Shown in pieces: positions 26,253 to 35,646 of a stretch of DNA of 64,000 nt. Numbering within the stretch: position 1 is the stretch's first letter; the number at the start of each line of letters is the position of its first letter. The stretch lies in assembly GCA_022827185.1 (NCBI GenBank), contig JAJDTM010000002.1, positions 65,560 through 129,559 of the forward strand, given 5' to 3'. The stretch comes from Candidatus Poribacteria bacterium. GTDB taxonomy: Bacteria; Poribacteria; WGA-4E; WGA-3G. The notes beneath the pieces were generated by a model. That model did not search any database and had not been told where the DNA came from. It saw only the letters and a list, made by a program, of their open reading frames with translations. The position numbers were made by a program, and so were the translations under genes.

Positions 26253-27089
26253 ATGTACAATCTAAATGGAAAGGTCGCCTTGGTGACAGGGGCAGGAGGC
26301 AAAAACGGCATCGGACGCGCGATTGCGACGCGCTTGGCGGAAGAGGGGGCAGATGTTGCTGTCAACGATATTACCGAACATCCCTACGCTGCAGATCAGA
26401 CGGACTGGCAAGGATTACCTGATGTCGTGCGTGAAATTGAGGCGATGGGACAACGTGCCATCAGCATCGTCGCGGACGTTGGGGACGCGGAACAGGTGAA
26501 AGCGATGGTTGACAAAACCGTTGCACATTTCGGTAAAATTGATATTCTCGTCAACAATGCCGGTACAATGGCTGGTAAGGATCGTGTGCCTGTCGTAGAT
26601 CTCGCTGAAGAAGATTGGGACAGAGTACAGCGCGTCAATGTGAAAGGCGTATTCCTCTGTTCACGAGCGGTGGCACGTCATCTTATCACGCAGGGAACCG
26701 GCGGCAAAATTATCAATATGTCTTCTGTTACGGGAAAACGCGGGTCGGCGCGCTTCGCGGCATACAGTGCTTCGAAATTCGCTGTGATCGGCTTCACGCA
26801 GTCGCTCGCTTGTGAACTCGCACCCTATCAGGTCAACGTAAATGCGATTTGCCCTGGGCTTGTGGAGACAGAACGATTTGGACATCTCGCATCTGTGCTA
26901 ATGCCTGAGAATCTTTCTGCTGATGAAAAACTTTCGGAATACGAACGCCGCTCCGAGGCAGCCGTCCCCATCGGGCGACTCGCTGAGGGAGCAGATGTCG
27001 CCAAGATGGCTGCTTTCCTCGCCTCAGACGAAGCCGCTTACTTATCAGGGGTTTCCATCACCGTTTCAGGCGGCACAGTGATGGACTAA
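26253..27089 (+). CDS. Short-chain dehydrogenase/reductase
   Basis: 278 residues. Cofactor motif TGAGGKNGIG near residue 12, NNAG in VNNAGTMAG, and the catalytic Tyr-Lys pair in AAYSASKFAVIGF (YxxxK). C-terminal YLSGVSITVSGGTVMD is typical for the glucose dehydrogenase/FabG-like group. The reaction is NAD(P)-dependent oxidation or reduction of an alcohol or ketone; the substrate is unknown. GAGGAG is 13 nt before the ATG. It is convergent with the acetoacetate decarboxylase-like gene, 3 nt apart, with no terminator between them. Confidence 0.85.
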   Translation: MYNLNGKVALVTGAGGKNGIGRAIATRLAEEGADVAVNDITEHPYAADQTDWQGLPDVVREIEAMGQRAISIVADVGDAEQVKAMVDKTVAHFGKIDILVNNAGTMAGKDRVPVVDLAEEDWDRVQRVNVKGVFLCSRAVARHLITQGTGGKIINMSSVTGKRGSARFAAYSASKFAVIGFTQSLACELAPYQVNVNAICPGLVETERFGHLASVLMPENLSADEKLSEYERRSEAAVPIGRLAEGADVAKMAAFLASDEAAYLSGVSITVSGGTVMD

Positions 27090-27092
27090 GAA

Positions 27093-27941
27093 TTAACGCA
27101 AGATGCGTTGATCGCTGAGATCTTTCCCACCGACTGTTTTGACGATAGACGCGCCACGCCATTCCTTGACTTCCAGTTCGTGGAAAGCGTTAACGATGTT
27201 GTATTGCGTCGGTAGGTCTTCCCAACGCGCTTTGTGGAATTGCACAGTCCCTTCACCACGCCAGTGTTCTTGAACGACCCGATTCGGCGTACGTGCGGGT
27301 GTTAGCACAGCATAGGCGATGTCCGCAGTCCCCCATTCACCCGTTCTCGGCATATATTTATAGTGGAGTGTGCCGGTGAGTGGTTGCTCATCGCTCGGCT
27401 GTTTCGGTGGCGAAGCGGCGGGTTGTATCGGCACCTGCTCCGTTGCTCTCACGTGCATGTCCATAAACTTAAAACCCATCCAGCTGGCGGTGCAGTGTGT
27501 TTCGCCGTTAAACGTCAGCGGATCTGGCAGTTCGCAATAGATTTTGGAGAAACCCAATTCCTCACGTCCTGTCAGAATCGGATCCGTCAGATTTTCCCAT
27601 AACACCGTCAAAAGCGAGCCCGTCGCTCGGTCTACCTCGCCGTTGAAAACCGCTGGAAAACTCACGCCGAGCGTATTATAACCGCGTCCTGCCAACCACT
27701 CAATTTCTTTCATATAGCCCCCGGATACAGAGACCACAGGTTCACCGTTAAGCGCGAAACCCGGCGGTAAAAAAGCCTCAAGTTGTTCGCTGTTTGTCAA
27801 GAAACTCACAGAAACTGATGTCGATTTCGGGTTATCTTTACACTCGAATTTTCTGCCGTCGGGTCCGTATCTCGGGCCTGTCCTCGGTCCAAAATGCGTC
27901 GGCATCCGGTACATTGCCTTCGGATCAAACTTATATCCCAT
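27093..27941 (-). CDS. Acetoacetate decarboxylase family protein
   Basis: 282 residues. GREELGFSK near residue 125-133 matches the signature of acetoacetate decarboxylase, where the lysine (Lys133 here) forms the Schiff base. YGPDGRKFEC and VSVSFLTNSEQLEAFLPPGF fit the N-terminal cone domain. Many bacterial members do not decarboxylate acetoacetate but act as aldolases or hydratases on other keto acids, so the reaction is uncertain. The gene converges with the SDR gene downstream of it, and upstream is a long intergenic gap. Confidence 0.78.
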   Translation of the reverse strand: MGYKFDPKAMYRMPTHFGPRTGPRYGPDGRKFECKDNPKSTSVSVSFLTNSEQLEAFLPPGFALNGEPVVSVSGGYMKEIEWLAGRGYNTLGVSFPAVFNGEVDRATGSLLTVLWENLTDPILTGREELGFSKIYCELPDPLTFNGETHCTASWMGFKFMDMHVRATEQVPIQPAASPPKQPSDEQPLTGTLHYKYMPRTGEWGTADIAYAVLTPARTPNRVVQEHWRGEGTVQFHKARWEDLPTQYNIVNAFHELEVKEWRGASIVKTVGGKDLSDQRILR

Positions 27942-28316
27942 CTGATTCCCTCCATATTTTTAGTGATGATGCTCCAATTGTATCAGCATAAGACACGATG
28001 TCAAGTACGAATCAAGTGCTACTCAGTTCTCTTATGAGATCAACTTCTCGATTTTGATACCTAATTCCTTAATCACAATCAGAGCCATTCAGTTTTCGGT
28101 TTTTTCGTCCAATTTTGAACCCCCAGGCCCGGTAGGTGCGTGTTTCTAACCGCACCGGATTTGTAACAAAATGCATAAAACCCGCGAATTTCTTAAAACT
28201 AAATCACCCTGCAATCACAATAGGCCTCTGTTTTCTTTTCTTTTAGAATGTGGTATGATATGTGTACATATTGAATACTTTGATTGAATGTTTCAAAAAA
28301 CAAGAAAGAATATTTT
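27942..28316. other. Intergenic gap with a GC-rich hairpin
   Basis: 375 nt between divergent genes. GGTGCG (28135-28140) pairs with CGCACC (28151-28156) around a 10-nt loop, flanked by CCGG on both sides. The 12-mer CCAGGCCCGGTA (28123-28134) recurs at 50195-50206 inside another repeat region. A TATGAT at 28252-28257 could be a -10 box for the next gene, but no clear -35 is seen. Nothing else recognised. Confidence 0.45.
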
Positions 28317-29651
28317 ATGAAAGTAGATAAGAAAGCGTGGGTTGTCCTTTTCGTTCTCCTCTTCTGCAGGAACACCGTAGCGGTATTTGCAAATGGGAAC
28401 CGCACCGCCTCAGAAGAAAAATCCACTGACAAGGTAATATCTACTCGACCCGATAGCTATACCCCACTCGGCGTTATGGGAGACCATGTCCACAGCGCAG
28501 GAGAGATGATGTTCTCATACCGTTCCATCGAGATGGCAATGGACGGACTTCAAGATGGAAACGCCATCCCAATCGAAGATGCCCTTGACGACTACCTGAT
28601 GGTGCCCATCAAGATGCGGATGCGAACGCACATGTTTGGAGCGATGTATGCCCCGCACGACAGGATTACGCTCATGGCAATGATGAGTCATCGGACCAAC
28701 TTCATACAAATGCAAGGGGCACACCTCCACAGTCCCGGAGGAGACGGGCCTGTAGGACATCATCACATCATAGGAGATCCGTCAGCGACGATCGCTGGAT
28801 TCGGGGATCTTAAACTTGCCGCGCTAATTCCGCTGCTCAACGCGTCAAACGCCGATCTCCGTCTCAACGCCGGTGTCTCTATACCGACAGGATCTATTAT
28901 TTCCCGAAGAGGCGCGTACAACAGCAGCAGCGGAGTAACCGGTCTTCACTACCCGATGCAGGTGGGGTCTGGCTCTTTTGAACTTAGACCGGGACTAACC
29001 TTCGCAGCAACACACGGTGCTTGGTCTTATGGTGCGCAAGCACGCGGGGCAATCCGGCTCAACAAAAACAAGCGAGATTACAGATTAGCACCGACTATCG
29101 GTTCCACGCTTTGGGGCGCGCGCAGGTTTAACGACTATCTTAGCATTTCCCTCCGCGGCGCATTTGAAAATTGGGGTAACGTTACCACGTTCACCTCGGA
29201 AGAAGAGATGAAATCCCACGACAGGTACGCCGCACTCATCGGAACTACACGATCTGACTATATATCTCCGACGATGAATCCAAATCTTCAAGGCGGGAGG
29301 CGCGGAAGTGTGTCCGCAGGTGTGAACTTCATCTTTCCCGACAAACCCGGCGGAATTTTGGCAGGACAACGGTTCACTTTTGAATTTCAGATGCCTGTCT
29401 ATCAAAATCTTGACGGACCGGAGATGGCACTCGACTCGACAACCTTTTCCGATTGGCGAAATTTCATGCTGCTTCACTATATCGACTGGACAATCGTTGC
29501 CGGTTGGCAATATCCTTACGGACCGCAGATGAAACTCGACTGGACAATCGTTGTGGGTTCACGCAATTTCATGCCAGCTTACGATGTCGCGGTATCCGAC
29601 TTCGACTGGATAATCGTTGCCGGTTGGCAATACGCTTTTGGATTATGGTAA
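28317..29651 (+). CDS. Outer-membrane beta-barrel (transporter-like) protein
   Basis: 444 residues. Signal peptide (KAWVVLFVLLFCRNTVAVFA). PLGVMGDHVHSAGEMMFSYR and MDGLQDGNAI are typical of an uncharacterised Gram-negative outer-membrane family often annotated as transporter. Alternating polar/hydrophobic stretches and a C-terminal aromatic residue (GLW) fit a barrel. The last 60 residues contain three copies of a DW[TI]IV[AV]G segment. His-rich loop GDGPVGHHHIIG may bind metal. ATG at 28317 lacks a strong ribosome site; an in-frame TTG at 28284 is an alternative. Ends 35 nt before the hydrolase gene. Confidence 0.7.
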   Translation: MKVDKKAWVVLFVLLFCRNTVAVFANGNRTASEEKSTDKVISTRPDSYTPLGVMGDHVHSAGEMMFSYRSIEMAMDGLQDGNAIPIEDALDDYLMVPIKMRMRTHMFGAMYAPHDRITLMAMMSHRTNFIQMQGAHLHSPGGDGPVGHHHIIGDPSATIAGFGDLKLAALIPLLNASNADLRLNAGVSIPTGSIISRRGAYNSSSGVTGLHYPMQVGSGSFELRPGLTFAATHGAWSYGAQARGAIRLNKNKRDYRLAPTIGSTLWGARRFNDYLSISLRGAFENWGNVTTFTSEEEMKSHDRYAALIGTTRSDYISPTMNPNLQGGRRGSVSAGVNFIFPDKPGGILAGQRFTFEFQMPVYQNLDGPEMALDSTTFSDWRNFMLLHYIDWTIVAGWQYPYGPQMKLDWTIVVGSRNFMPAYDVAVSDFDWIIVAGWQYAFGLW

Positions 29652-29686
29652 GCGTTTAATGTCTGTAAAAAAAATGAGAGGAAAAT

Positions 29687-30481
29687 ATGATAGAAAGACC
29701 GATCGTATTTTACAATAAAGGACAACAACTGAATGGGATATTACATGCCCCAACAACTTACGATGCCCCGTGTCCGGCGGTTGCTTTCTTCCACGGATTC
29801 ACAGGGACGAAGGTTGAACCGCACAGAATATTCGTTAAAACAGCGCGAGCACTCGCCAGTATCGGGTTTTACGCGCTCCGCTTCGATTTTCGGGGGGCTG
29901 GGGACAGTGAGGGGGATTTTTCGGAGATGACCATCGGTGGTGAGATTTCGGACGCTATCAAGTCGATTGATGTTCTCAGCGCTATGCAAGGCGTAGATAC
30001 TGAACGTATCGGTATTTTGGGATTGAGCATGGGTGGCTGTGTCGCGGCGTGTGTCTCAGGACAAGATGATCGTGTAAAGTCAACGGTGATGTGGGCACCG
30101 CTCTCGGACGATCCGCCAGACCGGAGACAGGAGATTTTGGAGCGGTCCAAGCACACACTGACCCCAGAAGAGATTGCGCAATCGAACGCTAACGTTGTTG
30201 GGGAGGCGTTCTATGAAGAACTCCCTAACATATCTCCGTCAAGTATCATTCAGCAGTTTACGGGTCCGCTTCTCGTGATTCACGGCAGCGGTGACGACGT
30301 AGTGCCGGTCTCCCACGGCAAACGTTACTACGAATTGATGCGCGAACGCGATGCCTTGACGGAACTCGAAATCGTTGAAGGAGCAGATCATACCTTCAAT
30401 ACCGTTGGATGGGAGCAAGCAGTTATCGCTAAATCGGTTGCTTGGTTCCAACAGACATTGTATAAGGAGACACAACGATGA
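29687..30481 (+). CDS. Alpha/beta hydrolase (serine aminopeptidase/esterase-like)
   Basis: 264 residues. FFHGFTGTKVEPHR supplies the oxyanion hole, GLSMGG the nucleophile elbow with Ser114, VIHGSGDDVVPVSHG the acid Asp and GADHTFN the catalytic His. This is a cytoplasmic esterase, lipase or acyl-transferase; substrate unknown. AGGAAAATATG gives a weak ribosome site. Its TGA stop overlaps the start of the next gene (ATGA), so translation of the two is likely coupled. Confidence 0.85.
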   Translation: MIERPIVFYNKGQQLNGILHAPTTYDAPCPAVAFFHGFTGTKVEPHRIFVKTARALASIGFYALRFDFRGAGDSEGDFSEMTIGGEISDAIKSIDVLSAMQGVDTERIGILGLSMGGCVAACVSGQDDRVKSTVMWAPLSDDPPDRRQEILERSKHTLTPEEIAQSNANVVGEAFYEELPNISPSSIIQQFTGPLLVIHGSGDDVVPVSHGKRYYELMRERDALTELEIVEGADHTFNTVGWEQAVIAKSVAWFQQTLYKETQR

Positions 30482-30882
30482 AAAATTCGGGAACATGGCG
30501 AGAATATATGGTTCAACGCCTTGCCTCTGATCAAGGACGGATAAAGGGCTATCTTCAAGCGATTATGGAAGAATACCAAACTTTTGGAGATCTGCGAGTA
30601 GTCCTGCTGGCACTTCAAACCGTTGCGGAGGCAGAGGGAGGCATATCAGCACTTGCCAAGAGAATTGACATTGAACCAGAGGCACTCTCGGAAGAATTAT
30701 CAAGCGACAAAGCTTTGACGATTGATACGCTCAAAACCATTCTTAATGCATTCGGATGTAGACTCTCAATTGAATCTCTGGATCCAGAAAATCTCCACTA
30801 TTCGAGTACTCATTCTCCAGATGCGAGACTGATGCGGACTGCCTCCAGTGCAACCGCGGCGTCCGCCAAACAGGGCAGCTGA
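30478..30882 (+). CDS. HigA-like addiction-module antidote, no toxin partner visible
   Basis: 134 residues. The segment IKGYLQAIMEEYQTFGDLRVVLLALQTV followed by GGISALAKRIDIEPEALSEELS matches the helix-turn-helix of the addiction-module antidote family (TIGR02684-like), and DTLKTILNAFGCRLSIE is its usual end. About 30 more residues follow that are low in complexity; they read antisense across the end of the convergent Gfo/Idh/MocA gene. A toxin would usually sit directly upstream, but that gene is an alpha/beta hydrolase, so this may be an orphan regulator. Confidence 0.65.
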   Translation: MKNSGTWREYMVQRLASDQGRIKGYLQAIMEEYQTFGDLRVVLLALQTVAEAEGGISALAKRIDIEPEALSEELSSDKALTIDTLKTILNAFGCRLSIESLDPENLHYSSTHSPDARLMRTASSATAASAKQGS

Positions 30883-31754
30883 TCGGCAGCATCTCGTATC
30901 TCGGAGAACCATAACTCCTGAAGCGTCGGTTGCGGTGAATCCGGGATTGAGAGCGGTGTTACACCAGCGGGTGTCGTACAGTGCCACTCGCCGCCTGCAT
31001 CGCTGATCGTGCCCTCGGTGAGCACATATCGTTCATGTTCCTCGGCGGCGTTAATCGCAATGCCACCCGCCCATGTCCACTGCCCGATGCCACCCCGTTT
31101 GAATTCAACGACCAGTGTGTTAACAAACCGATCATACTGCCCGTTTTCTCTCAACCCTTCGTAGACCTCGTTCCTTTTCACAGACGCAGCACCCCCGAAG
31201 AAATCGACAATCGGATAGATATGGTAGATGAAGAAATGCGCGGGTGTCCCTGACACTGGCAAATTGAAAAGGATCTCAGGACGAGAACCGCGACCGGGTG
31301 TGAGACGTACAAAGGAGGTAAGCAGCAAATCGCCGAGTTCGCTTATTTTCTGCTTGAGTGCCTTGTGGGTGTTGGAAACGGCTTCTGGGTGTGAGACCCG
31401 CAGCACAAGACCCCGTTCCTCAGCAAGTCGAAGTGCCATTTCTCCCGCGTCAACATCACTGGCGAGTGGATATTCCACAAAGACATGTTTATCCGCTTGC
31501 AACGCCGCAAGCGCAATTTCGCCGTGGCTGTCGTTGTGTGTACAGATAACAATGCCGTCTATATCCTCCCGTTCAATAAGACGGTGCCATTCAGAAATGA
31601 AAACTGTTCCATGTTCCGTAGCGAGATGGTTTCCTGTCTGTTCGTTTCTGGAAGCGATTGCGACAAGATCCGCGGTTTCCATAGCAGAGAATCGCGCGAG
31701 ATGGTGGCGCGCCATCCCGCCTGAACCGATAATTCCGATTTTAATTTGGGTCAT
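30810..31754 (-). CDS. Gfo/Idh/MocA family oxidoreductase with EKP changed to EYP
   Basis: 314 residues. Rossmann motif IGIIGSGGMARHH at the N-terminus; the EKP motif reads VEYPLA at 93-98, so Lys95 is replaced by Tyr. The catalytic lysine is important for hydride transfer in most relatives, so activity may be altered. The C-terminal domain includes FFIYHIYPIVDFFGGA and GQWTWAGG. It overlaps the antidote-like gene by 73 nt on the opposite strand. With the sugar isomerase gene on the same strand 139 nt upstream, a role in sugar metabolism is plausible. Confidence 0.8.
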   Translation of the reverse strand: MTQIKIGIIGSGGMARHHLARFSAMETADLVAIASRNEQTGNHLATEHGTVFISEWHRLIEREDIDGIVICTHNDSHGEIALAALQADKHVFVEYPLASDVDAGEMALRLAEERGLVLRVSHPEAVSNTHKALKQKISELGDLLLTSFVRLTPGRGSRPEILFNLPVSGTPAHFFIYHIYPIVDFFGGAASVKRNEVYEGLRENGQYDRFVNTLVVEFKRGGIGQWTWAGGIAINAAEEHERYVLTEGTISDAGGEWHCTTPAGVTPLSIPDSPQPTLQELWFSEIRDAADQLPCLADAAVALEAVRISLASGE

Positions 31755-31795
31755 ATTTTTCTATAGGACGAACGCAAAAACGCTTAGTTTGCTTG

Positions 31796-31894
31796 CGGAC
31801 GTGGAAGGACGTGGAAGATTGGAAGATTGAGGGAGTAGGTACGGTCCGCATCCTTCCATCTTTCTAACCTTCCATCCTTCCATCCTTCCATCCT
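31796..31894. repeat. Intergenic CCATCCTT tandem/inverted repeat
   Basis: The right part is several copies of an 8-base CCATCCTT unit, and the left part holds GGACGTGGAAG direct repeats (GGAAGATT also twice), so the two halves can pair as an imperfect hairpin. It lies between the sugar isomerase and Gfo/Idh/MocA genes. Confidence 0.6.
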
Positions 31895-33108
31895 TATGCC
31901 CATCCTTGACTTTCACCACCGACGCGGGCAGCACTAATCTTCTCATAATAACCGCTTTTCCGATAGGCTGCCAACGGGTGCGGGTCGCGTCCCATTTCTG
32001 AACGCACCTGTTCCAAAAGCGGATTCACATCCGTTTCGTAGGCGCGTTGAAGGATAGACTCCGCTTCAACCAAGTCAGCGGCATCTTGTGCGGCTGCGAG
32101 TGCCTCGCGGTCAACGAGCAGTGCCTTCGCATACGCCTTTTGCAGGTTACAGACAGATTGGATACTCGCTTCTACCTTCGGCTTCAAGTTATGACTCTGA
32201 TCAATCATGTAGGCGATGTCGGTTTCCGTATCGGGATCCAGTTCCGCAGCGACCAATTCGGTGTAAATCAGGAAAAGTTCCTGCGGATTGATAGAACCTA
32301 CTGTCAGATCGTCATCTGCATATTTCCGGCAGTTGAAATGGAATCCGCCGAGTTTTCCTTCGTCAATCAGGTAAGCGACAATGAACTCAATATTCGTGCC
32401 TTGCGGGTGATGCCCCAAGTCGATGAGGACTTGTGCTTTCTCACCGAGTTTCATCGCCATGAGGTAGGCGGTACCCCAATCGGCGAGGTCGGTATGGTAA
32501 AACGCTGGTTCAAAGAATTTATATTCGATGAGCATACGCGTGGCATCTGGAAGCGCGTCGTAGACCTCGGCTAACGCCGCCTGCATCCACCGTTTACGTT
32601 TTCTGAAGTTCGACTGACCGGGGAAGTTGGTGCCGTCTGCGAACCACAAACTCAGCAGATCGGAACCTGTTTTTTCCATAATATCGACACACTCAAGCAT
32701 GTGGTCGATGGCGAGTCTACGGATATCCGCATCTGGGTTACAAACACTTCCGAGTTTATACGCCTGATCTTGGAAAACGTTCGGGTTAATCGCGCCGATA
32801 CCGATACCGACATCCGCGGCGTACTGTTTCAAGGCACCCCAATCGTCGGTTTTATCCCAAGGAATGTGGAGTGCGACGGTGGGCGCGATGCCGGTGAAGC
32901 GGTGAACGGTGGCTGCGTCTTCCAAACGCTCGGCTGCATTCCGCGCTGCGCCGGGTTGTTCAAAGACCCCGAATCGGGTGCCGGAATTCCCGTAACCCCA
33001 TGACGGCGTTTCGATGTGCTGCGTTTTGAGATGCGCCTTGACCGTTTCTATCTGAATTCCCTGTTTCTCCAGATTTTCGGCTAAGAGATTATAAGCGAGA
33101 TCACTCAT
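31894..33108 (-). CDS. rhaI: L-rhamnose isomerase family sugar isomerase (RhaI type)
   Basis: 404 residues. [47 protein letters not shown] and [14 protein letters not shown] are the metal- and substrate-binding strands of the TIM-barrel sugar isomerases of the Pseudomonas stutzeri RhaI type. Such enzymes isomerise L-rhamnose and other aldoses to ketoses using Mn or Co. GAAAGGAAAACACA precedes the ATG at 33108; a longer in-frame start at 33156 has no such site. It shares the strand with the Gfo/Idh/MocA gene. No rhamnulose kinase or aldolase is in view, so the pathway is not complete here. Confidence 0.82.
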   Translation of the reverse strand: MSDLAYNLLAENLEKQGIQIETVKAHLKTQHIETPSWGYGNSGTRFGVFEQPGAARNAAERLEDAATVHRFTGIAPTVALHIPWDKTDDWGALKQYAADVGIGIGAINPNVFQDQAYKLGSVCNPDADIRRLAIDHMLECVDIMEKTGSDLLSLWFADGTNFPGQSNFRKRKRWMQAALAEVYDALPDATRMLIEYKFFEPAFYHTDLADWGTAYLMAMKLGEKAQVLIDLGHHPQGTNIEFIVAYLIDEGKLGGFHFNCRKYADDDLTVGSINPQELFLIYTELVAAELDPDTETDIAYMIDQSHNLKPKVEASIQSVCNLQKAYAKALLVDREALAAAQDAADLVEAESILQRAYETDVNPLLEQVRSEMGRDPHPLAAYRKSGYYEKISAARVGGESQGWA

Positions 33109-33136
33109 TGTGTTTTCCTTTCTTGGATAGTTTTCG

Positions 33137-33254
33137 GTTGTCAGTGAAATAGCCATCAGCAGTCAGCCATCAGCAAAGAGGACGTTTGTTAATCGAAAAC
33201 CTCTTATTGCTGAAAGCCGATAGCCGATAGCCGATAGCCATTTTTACTGACAAC
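33137..33254. repeat. Intergenic repeat of GTCAGCCATCAGC type, copy B, with inverted ends
   Basis: GTTGTCAGT (33137-33145) and ACTGACAAC (33246-33254) are terminal inverted repeats; inside are GCCATCAGCAGTCAGCCATC and GCCGATAGCCGATAGCCGAT. The interior matches the copy at 15486-15573. The right end touches the stop codon of the HIT gene. Confidence 0.7.
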
Positions 33255-33748
33255 TATGTTGTCAATTCCTGAAATATCTGTACAAGTTTCTCTTGCGTAG
33301 CGTTCGGATCTTCAATGATGATGCGTGCGCCACCGATAACGTCCATGAACCCCAATTCACGCGGATATCGAGGAACCACGTGTAGATGATAATGTGGGAT
33401 ACTTGCACCGGAGGCATCACCCATATTATAGCCGACATTGAAGCCGCGCGGCTGATAGGCTTGTGTCAACACCTCAAAACAGAGACATTGGAGTTCGTGA
33501 AGTTCTTGAACCTCTTCCCGATCCAACTCCCGTACATCAACGATATGCCGATTCGGAAAGATTAAGAGATGCCCTGGACTGTAAGGATAGAGATTAAGCG
33601 ATATGGTAAAATGTTCGGTTCGATGTACCTCGAGGCGTTCAACTTTATCGTTTTTCTCAACAATTGCACACAGAATACATGGTACATCTGGGCGGTTTTT
33701 TCCTTTGGCATAAGGCATTTTGTTCGGTACGAAGAGGTTGTGTCGCAT
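33254..33748 (-). CDS. HIT family protein (AP4A phosphorylase/hydrolase-like)
   Basis: 164 residues. The histidine triad reads HYHLHVVPR (His119, His121, His123), and CILC at residues 24-27 may bind zinc. NLYPYSPGHLLIFPNRHI and GYNMGDASGASIPHYHLH fit the diadenosine tetraphosphate phosphorylase group of the HIT superfamily. These enzymes cleave dinucleoside polyphosphates or other nucleotide conjugates. The start gives MRHNLFVPNK; no strong ribosome site is visible. Divergent from the permease genes, with a 337-nt gap between. Confidence 0.85.
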   Translation of the reverse strand: MRHNLFVPNKMPYAKGKNRPDVPCILCAIVEKNDKVERLEVHRTEHFTISLNLYPYSPGHLLIFPNRHIVDVRELDREEVQELHELQCLCFEVLTQAYQPRGFNVGYNMGDASGASIPHYHLHVVPRYPRELGFMDVIGGARIIIEDPNATQEKLVQIFQELTT

Positions 33749-34085
33749 AGAAGCGTTCCCTGTATTTTCTATAGCACGTCATATCACATAAATGTAGGCG
33801 ACGCCTGTTTGTATAGCAAGTTTCGGCTTGCAAGCTACGCCGAAAATGATTATATTTTTCCACATATATAATATACTATTTCCGTAAAGCATGCAAGCAG
33901 ATATTTTAATGGCATTCAGCCATCGGCGGTCAGCAAAGAGCGTTTAGCAAAGTCGTCGGTACACGCCGCTAAACTTTATTTTTTGAAGAAAGAAAACTGA
34001 AATGAGTTATAACAAACGTGAGTTTGAAAAAAGTTTATGGTTTAGAAAGCATCTGTAAATCGTTTTGAATACTCGGTATGTACTG
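33749..34085. other. Intergenic gap with a partial GTCAGC-type repeat
   Basis: 337 nt between divergent genes. A partial repeat copy lies at 33911-33976 (CAGCCATCGGCGGTCAGC, then GCGTTTAGC pairing with GCCGCTAAAC). The stretch around 33855-33885 is A/T-rich and could hold promoters for both directions, but no clear boxes were identified. Confidence 0.4.
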
Positions 34086-35591
34086 ATGGCAACACTTTGG
34101 CTTGTTATTCAACGAGAATTCGTTTCCAATGTATTGACATCCCGATTCATGATCGGTTTTCTCATCTGCCTCATGTCAACTGCTGCTGCCGTTTTCGTTC
34201 AGGTTGAAGATTATGAGAAACGCTTAGCAGCATATCACACCGCCGTTCAGGAACATCAAGAAACAGCCCAAACATGGGACCTCTACAGCCAAATTAATCC
34301 CAAGGCACACAGAAAACCCAATCCGCTCAGTATCTTCAACGTCGGCATGGAGAAATCCGGTGCCGATATGGTGAGTATTCAACTCGCAACACCTATCTGG
34401 GAGAAAGAGGCACAGAAACAGGGATCCGATAACCCGTTTTTTTCCATTCTTCTTGCAATTGATGCTATCTTTGTCTTCAAAATCATCCTTAGTGCCTTAG
34501 CGATCCTCTTCGCTTACAATACGATTTCAGGGGAACACGAGGATGGCACCCTAAAATTAGTGTTATCCAATCCGATTCCCAGAGACACACTCGTGATCGG
34601 GAAATACCTCGGCGGCATGTTATCTCTGTTCCCAATGGTGGTTATCAGCTTTATCATCGGAATCCTTATCGCTTACGCTTCTCCTGCGACCGATTTCAAT
34701 AGTGCTGACCTGTTCCGGCTCGTTGCCGTGCTCATCCTTTCCCTATTGTACGTGTCAACGTGTTACCTTTTAGGGATGCTTCTATCCGTATGGACAAAGG
34801 AAGCAACCACCGCGCTCATCCTTTCAATGTTCATTTGGGGACTCCTAACAATCCTCTATTCCAATATAGCAACCTTTGCAGTCATGAAATTCCCGCCCTA
34901 TCAACTACAAGCTGAAAAGGAAATTCTGCAGCATATTCAGCAGAGATGGGAAGATTTCAGGGAAGAACGGGATGCTTACATCCTCAAGAAGTGGGGATAC
35001 GAACATCCAGCTAGTGCAGTGACTCCAATAAGCGAAGGGAATTTTTTAGTAGCGATGTACACAAGTTCACCAGAGGAAATCGGGTATAGTGAGTTCTATT
35101 ATATCAAACAGATTCACATCGTGGATGTCTCCAAATTTCAGGAAGTATTGGGCTACCAAGAACCCCTACGTATCGACTACGCAAATCAAGCAGGGGCACT
35201 CCTCAAACAGAGAGAACAGGCTGAAGAAAGGAACAGACAGCTTGCCAAAGATATCTCCCGATTTTCTTTTGCAGACGCATACCGATTTGCCGTTGGCGCG
35301 ATAACCGATACAGACAGGGAAAGTTACCAAGACTTTATTGGAGGGGCAAGAAGTTATAAACGTCAAGTTGTCGACTATCTCAGCGGTAAAAACGCTTTTT
35401 CCGCGAGAGCATGGTTTTCCAGCGATCAAGGGGCAGCGGCGTTTAAAGATCTCCCTGTTTTTCAGAACCCACACACTTCTCTATTTCAGAGTCTTTCCCG
35501 CGCATCAAGCGATATCCTGATCCTGTTGGCGTGGAATATCGTCCTATTTATAGCCGCGTATGTGTCGTTCCTTCGCTATGAAATGGACTAA
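34086..35591 (+). CDS. ABC-2 type transporter permease
   Basis: 501 residues. After an N-terminal helix (FMIGFLICLMSTAAAVFVQV) comes a large extracytoplasmic part, then five more hydrophobic segments, including IIGILIAYASP and STCYLLGMLLSVWTKEATTA, and a final helix at the C-terminus. FAYNTISGEHEDGTLKLVLSNPIPRDTLVIGKY is the typical ABC-2 coupling region, here quoted only as landmarks between residues 145 and 180. The start is ATG 34086 by homology with the next gene's N-terminus (MIWHIAKKEI); TTG at 34065 is an alternative. No ATPase gene is adjacent. Confidence 0.78.
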   Translation: MATLWLVIQREFVSNVLTSRFMIGFLICLMSTAAAVFVQVEDYEKRLAAYHTAVQEHQETAQTWDLYSQINPKAHRKPNPLSIFNVGMEKSGADMVSIQLATPIWEKEAQKQGSDNPFFSILLAIDAIFVFKIILSALAILFAYNTISGEHEDGTLKLVLSNPIPRDTLVIGKYLGGMLSLFPMVVISFIIGILIAYASPATDFNSADLFRLVAVLILSLLYVSTCYLLGMLLSVWTKEATTALILSMFIWGLLTILYSNIATFAVMKFPPYQLQAEKEILQHIQQRWEDFREERDAYILKKWGYEHPASAVTPISEGNFLVAMYTSSPEEIGYSEFYYIKQIHIVDVSKFQEVLGYQEPLRIDYANQAGALLKQREQAEERNRQLAKDISRFSFADAYRFAVGAITDTDRESYQDFIGGARSYKRQVVDYLSGKNAFSARAWFSSDQGAAAFKDLPVFQNPHTSLFQSLSRASSDILILLAWNIVLFIAAYVSFLRYEMD

Positions 35592-35646
35592 ACAATAACC
35601 CAACACCCTAACTATCAATAGGTGCTCGTGAGGCAAACAGACGAAT

